Assembly (NCBI GenBank): GCA_023434145.1
Contig: JAEYTI010000247.1
Span: 1 to 21,908 of the forward strand
Direction of reading: 5' to 3'
DNA length: 21,908 nucleotides
DNA from: Chloroflexota bacterium
Lineage (GTDB): Bacteria; Chloroflexota; Anaerolineae; Anaerolineales; Anaerolineaceae
The notes beneath the pieces were generated by a model. The model had not been told where the DNA came from. It did not search any database and saw only the letters and a program-made list of their open reading frames with translations. A program made the translations under genes and the position numbers. This document shows positions 7,905 to 13,722 of this stretch, piece by piece (positions within the stretch are counted from its first letter, which is position 1; every line of letters begins with the position of its first letter).

Positions 7905-8640
7905 CGCCGCGAACAACCTGGTTTATCAGTTAGAGCAGGTTTCTAAGTCTTACGGCGAGCGGAAAGTGCTGGAAGTGGAGCGGCTCGCCATTCACAAGGG
8001 CGAGATCCTGGCGCTGGTGGGGCCCAGCGGAGCGGGCAAAAGCACGCTGCTGCGGCTGCTCAACTTCCTTGAGCCGCCCACGCAGGGAACCGTGAAGTTT
8101 CATGAGGCGGTCTTTTCAGCGGAGCGAGAGATGCCACTGGCCCTGCGCCGCCGGGTGACGATGGTGTTCCAGCGTCCGATGCTTCTGAACCGGACTATCG
8201 CATCGAACGTGAAGTTTGGCCTGGAACTTCGTGGCGAGCGCGACTCGAAGGATCGGGTGATGATGGCGTTGGAAGAAGTGGGGCTGGCGCACCTCGCCAG
8301 TCAAAAGGCACACACGCTCTCGGGCGGCGAGGCGCAGCGGGCAGCCCTGGCGCGGGCAATTGTGATGCAGCCGGAGGTGCTGCTTCTGGATGAGCCAACC
8401 GCCAACCTGGACCCCTACAATGTGGGATTGATTGAAAAGATCGTCCTCAATCTCAATAAACAGCACAACACCACGCTGGTGCTGGTGACGCACAATGTGT
8501 TTCAGGCCAAGCGCCTGGCGCAGCGAGCGGCATTCCTGCTAGATGGAAAAGTGATCGAAGTATCCGACGCGGATAACTTCTTTAACCAACCACGCGATCC
8601 GCGCACCTCTGCTTTTGTGCGCGGGGAAATGGTCTATTAG
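7897..8640 (+). CDS. tupC: Tungstate ABC transporter, ATP-binding subunit
   Basis: A 247-residue ABC ATPase that powers the transporter on the cytoplasmic side. It has Walker A GPSGAGKST (42-50), a Q-loop in FQRPMLLNRT (91-100), signature LSGGE (141-145), Walker B VLLLDEP (161-167) with the D-loop ANLD, and the switch His in LVTHN (H199). All are intact. There is no C-terminal TOBE-like extension, in keeping with TupC rather than ModC or WtpC with such domains. Its start lies inside the end of tupB (eight-base overlap), which implies translational coupling. Confidence 0.92.
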   Translation: MNSAANNLVYQLEQVSKSYGERKVLEVERLAIHKGEILALVGPSGAGKSTLLRLLNFLEPPTQGTVKFHEAVFSAEREMPLALRRRVTMVFQRPMLLNRTIASNVKFGLELRGERDSKDRVMMALEEVGLAHLASQKAHTLSGGEAQRAALARAIVMQPEVLLLDEPTANLDPYNVGLIEKIVLNLNKQHNTTLVLVTHNVFQAKRLAQRAAFLLDGKVIEVSDADNFFNQPRDPRTSAFVRGEMVY

Positions 8641-8656
8641 TTTCGGAGGAGGATGT

Positions 8657-9598
8657 ATGTTGAAAAAGCTGTTCCCCATGCTCGTTTTGATTGCTTTAGT
8701 CACCATTTCCTTTGCGGGGTGCGCGCCTGCTGCCACGCCTACCGAAGCGCCAACCAACGCTCCGGCAGCGGAAAACCCCACCACTGCACCTGCGCAATCA
8801 ACCGCTACGACTGCCCCCACGGTCCGCGCGGGAACGCCTGACCGGCTGATTCTGGCGACAACGACCAGCACGCAGGATTCGGGACTGCTGGACTTCTTGC
8901 TGCCCGATTTTGAGCAGGAGTTCAACACCACGGTTGATGTCATTGCGGTTGGAACCGGGCAGGCGCTTCAGCTTGGCAAGGATGGTAATGCGGATGTGCT
9001 GCTGGTGCACGCCCGTGCCCAGGAAGATTCCTTTATGTCTGATGGCCACGGCGTGCGCCGTGAAGACGTGATGTACAACGATTTCGTCATCATTGGCCCT
9101 GCCTCAGACCCGGCAGGGATTAAAGGCATGACGAGCGCAGCGGAAGCGTTGAAGAAGATCGCTGATACGCAGGCGATATTTGTATCGCGCGGCGACAAGT
9201 CGGGCACGCATTCGAAGGAATTGTCGATCTGGAAGGCCGCCGGACTGGAACCACAGGGCGATTGGTACGTCTCAGCCGGGCAGGGTATGGGCGAAGTGCT
9301 GACGATGGCTGCCGAGCAGGAAGCCTACACGCTTAGTGACCGGGCTACATACCTGGCGCGCACGAAGAATGATCTGGCGCTGGAGGTGCTAGTAGAGAAA
9401 GATCAGACATTGCTCAATCCCTATGGTGTGATCATTGTAAATTCCGACAAGGGTCCGCAGATCAATACCGATCTGGCAACCAAGTTCACCGATTGGCTCA
9501 TTTCCGTTCCGGTGCAGGAGAAGATCGAACAGTTTGGCAAGGAAGAATTCGGCCAATCGCTGTTTGTACCCGATTCGGAGCCGTGGAAGAGCAAGTAA
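8657..9598 (+). CDS. tupA: Tungstate-binding lipoprotein
   Basis: A 313-residue extracytoplasmic binding lipoprotein. The N-terminus is a lipoprotein signal: a KK start, a hydrophobic core and a lipobox ending FAGC, with Cys22 as the anchor. A Pro/Thr/Ala-rich linker (about 23-60) follows, then the binding domain, which opens with the TupA motif TTTSTQDSGLLD (68-79). SRGDKSGTHSKEL and YTLSDRATY further on also match the family. ATG 8657 has GGAGGAGG at 8645-8652 just upstream. It follows tupC by 16 bases. Here the binding protein is the last gene (B-C-A order), whereas A-B-C is common. Whether it binds W or Mo cannot be settled from sequence alone, but the family is tungstate-selective. Confidence 0.92.
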   Translation: MLKKLFPMLVLIALVTISFAGCAPAATPTEAPTNAPAAENPTTAPAQSTATTAPTVRAGTPDRLILATTTSTQDSGLLDFLLPDFEQEFNTTVDVIAVGTGQALQLGKDGNADVLLVHARAQEDSFMSDGHGVRREDVMYNDFVIIGPASDPAGIKGMTSAAEALKKIADTQAIFVSRGDKSGTHSKELSIWKAAGLEPQGDWYVSAGQGMGEVLTMAAEQEAYTLSDRATYLARTKNDLALEVLVEKDQTLLNPYGVIIVNSDKGPQINTDLATKFTDWLISVPVQEKIEQFGKEEFGQSLFVPDSEPWKSK

Positions 9599-9614
9599 GC
9601 TAGGATATGTTTTC

Positions 9615-9671
9615 GTTTGTTGGGGGTTATGGTAGGAGAACAGAGTTCTCCTACCATAACCCCCAACAAAC
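9615..9671. repeat. Perfect hairpin B (27-bp arms, 3-nt loop)
   Basis: Positions 9615-9641 are the exact reverse complement of 9645-9671, with AGA as the loop. It begins 16 bases after the tupA stop and may end that transcript, but no T-tract follows the right arm (TGTGAAGTG). The apex reads GAAC-AGA-GTTC. Confidence 0.92.
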
Positions 9672-9737
9672 TGTGAAGTGCCTGGGAAACGGAACCGCCC
9701 CCATAACTTGCCCTGATGCAGTAAAGATGATGAATAC

Positions 9738-9746
9738 TGATATACT
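9738..9746 (+). promoter_or_regulatory. Extended -10 promoter of the GntR-type regulator
   Basis: TGATATACT is an extended -10 (TGn plus TATACT at 9741-9746); no clear -35 box is present. It shows that the regulator can be transcribed apart from tupBCA, downstream of hairpin B. The ATATACT core is shared with the -10 of the tup promoter (7189-7195). Confidence 0.45.
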
Positions 9747-9773
9747 GAATCGACTGTAGTGTCTTTCGCATTT

Positions 9774-10922
9774 ATGCGGGAAGCAGCCAAACAATCACCT
9801 TACTATAAAAGGTTTCAGTTGGAAGAAGCCATTCTTTACCACCAAATTGCAGACAGCATTCGCAAAGATATTCTAAACGGGCGCTACAAGCCCGGTGACC
9901 GGCTGCCATCCGTGCGCCAGCTTTGCGAGCTGTGGAGCTGCACGCCTGGAACGGTTCAGCGAGCCTACAATGAGCTTGCTCGTGAAGACCTGTTGGTGAG
10001 CCGCCCGGGCCGCGGAACCCAGGTGGCAGGAGTTGTTCCGCCGGCCAAACAGCAGGGTCAAGAGATCATCCGGCGGGCAAACCTGGTGAACCGCATGGAA
10101 GCAACGCTGCTGGAGGCACTGACAGCGGGGTACGATCTGCGCGAGATTCAGCAGGCGGTGGATATGGCAATGGATCGCTGGCGGTCATTTACGACCGCGC
10201 CGGTAGCGCCACCGGCTGGTGTTATCCGTTTTGTCGGCAGCCACGACATGGTGGTGAACGAAATGGCACACGCAGTGTTTGGCCAGATTATCCCAGAGTC
10301 TGTGCTGCAGCTCACATACAGCGGAAGCCTGGGCGGCTTAATCGCCCTGGCAGAAGCCAAAGCAGATGTGGCAGGCTGCCACCTGTGGGACGCCGAGAGC
10401 GACTCTTACAATATTCCCTTTGTCCACCGGCTGCTGCCCGGCAAAGAGATGACGGTGATCACCCTGGCACATCGACGACAAGGCTTGATCGTTGCGCCGG
10501 GAAACCCGCTCAATATCCGGCGGCTGGAGGATCTTGCTCGCCCAAACATACGCTTCGTCAACCGGCAGTCGGGCTCAGGGACGCGGGTTTGGCTGGACGC
10601 GATGTTGGCCGCGCAGGGGATCGATCCACGAAAGATTGACGGATATGGCGACGAGCGCCTGACGCACTCTGACGTGGCACGCACGGTTGCACTGGGGAGT
10701 GCCCACGTGGGCCTGGGGCTGGAAACTGCTGGTCATGCCTTTGGTCTGGACTTTGTCTTCCTCAACCGTGAACGCTACGACTTGATTATGCGGACGGAAA
10801 CGGTCAACCAGCCGATTATGCAGAAGCTGGTAAATTGGCTGGCTTCGGACGCTGGGAAGCGGTTTGTGGCGAATTACAACGGCTACGAGAGCCAGGATAC
10901 GGGCTGCCGCCAGCAGGGTTGA
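9774..10922 (+). CDS. GntR-type regulator with PBP-like oxyanion-sensing domain
   Basis: A 382-residue one-component regulator. The winged helix of GntR type spans about residues 20-85, with YHQIADSIRKDILNGRYKPG and DRLPSVRQL, TVQRAYNEL, and the wing LLVSRPGRGT. After a helical linker comes a PBP-like domain (about 150-370; PF12727-like) with RFVGSHDMVV, GSLGGLIALAEAKADVAGCHLW, GLIVAPGNP, NRQSGSGTR and VGLGLETA. That domain is related to molybdate/tungstate-binding proteins and occurs in Mo-responsive regulators. Its place right after tupBCA makes it the likely sensor of the same oxyanion, though this is inference. The start is uncertain: ATG 9774 is listed, GTG 9759 is possible, and TTG 9819 has AAAAGG six bases upstream and fits the usual GntR N-terminus best. 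Confidence 0.88.
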   Translation: MREAAKQSPYYKRFQLEEAILYHQIADSIRKDILNGRYKPGDRLPSVRQLCELWSCTPGTVQRAYNELAREDLLVSRPGRGTQVAGVVPPAKQQGQEIIRRANLVNRMEATLLEALTAGYDLREIQQAVDMAMDRWRSFTTAPVAPPAGVIRFVGSHDMVVNEMAHAVFGQIIPESVLQLTYSGSLGGLIALAEAKADVAGCHLWDAESDSYNIPFVHRLLPGKEMTVITLAHRRQGLIVAPGNPLNIRRLEDLARPNIRFVNRQSGSGTRVWLDAMLAAQGIDPRKIDGYGDERLTHSDVARTVALGSAHVGLGLETAGHAFGLDFVFLNRERYDLIMRTETVNQPIMQKLVNWLASDAGKRFVANYNGYESQDTGCRQQG

Positions 10923-10927
10923 AAAGC

Positions 10928-10976
10928 GGATCGAACTTTGTTGGGAACGCATAATGTGCCCAACAAAGTTCGATCC
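10928..10976. repeat. Perfect hairpin C (18-bp arms, 13-nt loop) between convergent genes
   Basis: Positions 10928-10945 are the exact reverse complement of 10959-10976; the loop can pair partly. It sits between the stop of the regulator (10922) and the stop of the convergent ZIP-like gene (10991), where a bidirectional terminator is expected. There is only a short, weak T-run on the minus strand and none on the plus strand. Confidence 0.85.
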
Positions 10977-10990
10977 AATTAAAGTACGGG

Positions 10991-12241
10991 CTAGAACTTC
11001 ACCAGGAAGGCGGTAAAGTACATGAGGGCAAGCCCCAGCAAGAACCCGGCCAGATTGAGCCAGGATACCGATGGGGTGCCATCACGCTCGGCGTAGCGGC
11101 GTAGCAGGCCTGTGACCTCCACGATCACCTGCCAGATGGCGCCTAGACCGATGCCGAGGAAGATGACGCCGAGCAGCGGTGAGAAGGCGAACCCGCCGAT
11201 CCAGGTGCCGAGCACTGCTGGGAACCCCGCCAGCAGCGCCAGCCCGGCAAAGGTGAGCAGCGAGGGCGGCCGGACTGCATCGCCTTCTTGTTTGCGGTTG
11301 GGGACGAGCGGAGCGGCAATGCCGATGCCCTCGGTGATGTTGTGCAAGATAAAGCCAATCACCAGGAAGGAGCCTAATGCGGCTTCGCCCAGCGCAAAGG
11401 CGGCGCCCACGGCCAGTCCCTCACCGAAGTTGTGCAGGCCGATGGAGATGGCGATCAGCGTGGCGAGCAACACGCCCTTTGCACGCACCGGGCCGGAGGC
11501 CTCGCGGCGCGTCTGCATGGCGCTGACGGCCATGATCGCCAGCCAGGTGAGCAGCGCGGCGAACAGCGCCAGCGGAACACCCTGGAAGACTCCAGGCAGC
11601 TCTGCGCCGATCTCCAGCACTTCGAAGAAGGTATCGACTAGCAGGAAGACCAGCAGTCCCACGGTGAGAGCGAGAATGAAGCCGAGCCACCTTCGGCCCA
11701 TGCGCTTCATGGCCGGGTACCACAGCAGGCCGAGCGCCACCGGGATCACACCAACATAGATGCCCAACAGGCCGTAACCCAGAAACTCGCGCTGGCCCGG
11801 GCGCGGTGTAATTGTGGCAACGGGCACTTCACCCTCAAAGGTCAGGCCGGTGTTCGTGACCAGCAGGATGCGGTGCGGTTCTGCGTAGATCCATTGGTAG
11901 GGGATATGAATAGTAGCACGTCCGAAGCGCGGCAGCCCACCAGATGGCTCGATGGCAAACTGCCAGTAAGCATCATCGACCATCACCTGCGCGATCTGAA
12001 CGGGCTGCGGGCCGCTGTTCATTACGCTAACCTCAAAGCCGTCTTCGATAACTCGAACGCGGTCAATCGATAGGGCTTCGATGGGCGGCAGATTGTTGTT
12101 GAATAACGCCAGCGGGTTTACCTGTGTAAACAGCAGCAGCATGAGGCCCATTGCCAGCAGCGGGATGAGACCGGTGAGCCAGGCGGGCAGGCGGGATGTT
12201 TGGACAGCAGGGGTGGTTTGGCTGTTTTTCTCGATTTCCAT
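10991..12241 (-). CDS. ZIP-family metal permease with N-terminal extracytoplasmic domain
   Basis: A 416-residue membrane protein. After one N-terminal membrane helix (about 20-40) comes a predicted soluble, strand-rich region (about 55-145), then seven or so hydrophobic segments. Two of these carry the ZIP metal-site signatures HNFGEG (270-275) and HNITEG (300-305), which match the HNxPEG motifs of TM4 and TM5 in their His, Asn, Glu and Gly residues. ZIP proteins import divalent metals such as Zn, Fe or Mn. The Pro of both motifs is replaced (by Gly and Thr), and the N-terminal soluble domain is not part of the usual ZIP. It starts nine bases after the multicopper oxidase stop, so the two are almost certainly co-transcribed. 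Metal and direction are unknown. Confidence 0.82.
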   Translation of the reverse strand: MEIEKNSQTTPAVQTSRLPAWLTGLIPLLAMGLMLLLFTQVNPLALFNNNLPPIEALSIDRVRVIEDGFEVSVMNSGPQPVQIAQVMVDDAYWQFAIEPSGGLPRFGRATIHIPYQWIYAEPHRILLVTNTGLTFEGEVPVATITPRPGQREFLGYGLLGIYVGVIPVALGLLWYPAMKRMGRRWLGFILALTVGLLVFLLVDTFFEVLEIGAELPGVFQGVPLALFAALLTWLAIMAVSAMQTRREASGPVRAKGVLLATLIAISIGLHNFGEGLAVGAAFALGEAALGSFLVIGFILHNITEGIGIAAPLVPNRKQEGDAVRPPSLLTFAGLALLAGFPAVLGTWIGGFAFSPLLGVIFLGIGLGAIWQVIVEVTGLLRRYAERDGTPSVSWLNLAGFLLGLALMYFTAFLVKF

Positions 12242-12250
12242 GTCAGCCTC

Positions 12251-13312
12251 CTATGCGGCTTCAAAAAAGCCGGTCCAACCCAGTTCGGCGAACTCGCTTT
12301 GATGGGCGTGGAACATATACTTGCCGGGTTCATCGAGCGTAAACTCCAGCACCGCACGCTCACCCTGGCCCATCGTAACCGTATCGGTCAGCTCAAAGTG
12401 ATCGAGACTGGTGCCCGTGCGGTACAGGCGGAACATGCTAGCATGCAGGTGAAAGGAGTTGATCAGGTCGAACTCGGTCATGTTGGTGAGGTAGATGCGA
12501 ATAAGCTCACCCAGCTTCACCTGGATGGGGTGCTTCATAAAATGGAATGCAACGGTATTGACCGCATACACTTCGTTTTCATTGTCGAAAGTCGTATCGA
12601 AGGCGTTCATCACCATCACCATCTCGTGTGCGGGCTCGCGCCCCTGCGGCGGGTCGATGATCAGCGTGCCATACAGGCCTTTGTGAATGTGTTTTTTTAG
12701 CGACATCACGTGGCAGTGGTAGGGGTGAACACCAAAGGGCCGGGCGGTAAACTCGTAGGTGAAGGATTCACCCGGCTGTACCAGCGGCTCGACGCCATCC
12801 ATGGATGGCGGGTGAAAGCCGTGAAAGTGGATGGTGTGCGGATGGGTAGAGGCGTTGGTGAAGTGAAAGCGCAGGAGATCGCCCTGGCGGCAGCGGAAGG
12901 TGGGGCCGGGAACCTGATCATTGTAGGTCCAGGCGGGGAAGAACACGCCCGGCGCAATTTCGATTTCTTTCTCGGTTGCTACCACTTTGTATTGCCGTAT
13001 GGTCTGACCACCGGTACCCGTTGTTTCGGTTCCCCAATCGAAATGGGTGAGAAACGCGCTCGGGTCGAAGGCGGAGAGATCGACGTCTCCGATAACACCG
13101 CTAAAATCGCCGTGGCCGCTCATTTGCATACCACCGTGTTGCGTGGGCTTTGGATCGCTGCTTCCGTGAACACCGTGCCCGGTTTGATCACCGGCCGCGG
13201 CGACGAAGAAAGGCTGCCCGGCTGCCATCGCGGTGACTGCTCCAGCGGCCACGCCCATCTTCAGCAGGTCACGCCGGCTGATGGCTGGTTTTTTTGCGTT
13301 AGATTGCTCCAT
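12251..13312 (-). CDS. Tat-exported two-domain multicopper oxidase
   Basis: A 353-residue copper enzyme. A twin-arginine signal (SRRDLLKMG, 12-20, then a hydrophobic stretch to about 40) predicts export in folded form. A His/Met-rich linker follows (44-68). Domain 1 (about 108-222) has HFH (162-164) and HPYHCH (196-201), then H208/H210 and GLYG. C200 would be the type 1 copper ligand, with Leu213 probably in the axial place. Domain 2 (about 228-350) has HLH (288-290) and HAH (335-337) but no Cys. Four HxH pairs fit the trinuclear site, and a type 1 site in domain 1 only fits the NirK-like or type C two-domain layout. A nitrite reductase would not need all four HxH pairs. Substrate is unknown; metal oxidation is suggested by the ZIP neighbour. 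The ATG follows AGGAGAA ten bases upstream. Confidence 0.88.
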   Translation of the reverse strand: MEQSNAKKPAISRRDLLKMGVAAGAVTAMAAGQPFFVAAAGDQTGHGVHGSSDPKPTQHGGMQMSGHGDFSGVIGDVDLSAFDPSAFLTHFDWGTETTGTGGQTIRQYKVVATEKEIEIAPGVFFPAWTYNDQVPGPTFRCRQGDLLRFHFTNASTHPHTIHFHGFHPPSMDGVEPLVQPGESFTYEFTARPFGVHPYHCHVMSLKKHIHKGLYGTLIIDPPQGREPAHEMVMVMNAFDTTFDNENEVYAVNTVAFHFMKHPIQVKLGELIRIYLTNMTEFDLINSFHLHASMFRLYRTGTSLDHFELTDTVTMGQGERAVLEFTLDEPGKYMFHAHQSEFAELGWTGFFEAA

Positions 13313-13374
13313 GATAGTGGTTCTCCTTCAAAAGGGGCAGCATGACGAAACTGTGTAAGGCTGTCCCCCAAATA

Positions 13375-13388
13375 TTAGTCTTGCCTAA
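13375..13388 (-). promoter_or_regulatory. Possible metalloregulator operator
   Basis: On the minus strand TTAGGCAAGACTAA forms a TTAG-N6-CTAA inverted repeat just where transcription of the multicopper oxidase operon should begin. It resembles the TTAGG half of DtxR/IdeR/MntR-type boxes, but the match is short. The regulator is not in the window. Confidence 0.3.
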
Positions 13389-13393
13389 ATTTT

Positions 13394-13422
13394 ATTATAA
13401 GGATAATGAAAAATTAAGTCAA
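13394..13422 (-). promoter_or_regulatory. Strong promoter of the multicopper oxidase-ZIP operon
   Basis: Reading leftward: TTGACT (13422-13417), a 17-base spacer, and TATAAT (13399-13394). This is one base from sigma70 consensus. Transcription should start near 13387, which leaves a 5' leader of about 75 bases. A promoter this strong usually needs a repressor, which fits the operator-like repeat at the start site. Confidence 0.78.
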
Positions 13423-13505
13423 TACTGATAGAAATAGTCATAAATATAATCCGAGCCGGAGCAGTTACCAAAACTCAAAAACGGCCGGTAGAGAACGCTG
13501 TGCTT

Positions 13506-13591
13506 CAGGTCTCTTTGGGATTCTGCGTGGTTTTCAAGGGAAATTGCGAAGCAATTTCCCTTGAAAACCACGCAGAATCCCAGAGACCCTG
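13506..13591. repeat. Hairpin D (31-bp perfect core, about 41-bp arms) with 9-bp direct repeats
   Basis: Positions 13517-13547 are the exact reverse complement of 13551-13581, with GAA as the loop. Beyond a 2-base bulge and a 1-base bulge the pairing continues to 13506 and 13591. The direct repeat TGCTTCAGG is found at both ends (13501-13509 and 13590-13598). Both neighbouring genes read away from it, so it is not a terminator for them. Confidence 0.92.
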
Positions 13592-13622
13592 CTTCAGGCA
13601 GCAAAAAGGACCATTTTGTGCG

Positions 13623-13631
13623 TGTTATAAT
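13623..13631 (+). promoter_or_regulatory. Extended -10 promoter of the membrane GT-C-like gene
   Basis: TGTTATAAT is an extended -10 with a perfect TATAAT (13626-13631). No good -35 box is seen. The leader to the ATG would be about 85 bases. The foot of hairpin D ends 32 bases upstream. Confidence 0.45.
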
Positions 13632-13722
13632 TTGCTCGACTTTCCGCAAATCAACGAATCTGTCGCTAAAAGAGATTTTTCCTTTTGTTGCCACATTACC
13701 CTATTCCAAAGGAAACCCCTGC

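Larger units (their letters stand above)
13313..13722. other. Divergent intergenic region (410 bp)
   Basis: No gene is seen. From left to right it holds a near-consensus leftward promoter with a possible operator (13375-13422), an AT-rich stretch, hairpin D (13506-13591) and a rightward extended -10 (13623-13631). Short reading frames exist across the hairpin but mirror each other because of the palindrome. Confidence 0.7.

Noticed and set aside
9640..9646. GAAC-AGA-GTTC at the apex of hairpin B as a LexA box
   Set aside because: The half-sites are three bases apart rather than four, and they are simply the tip of the hairpin.
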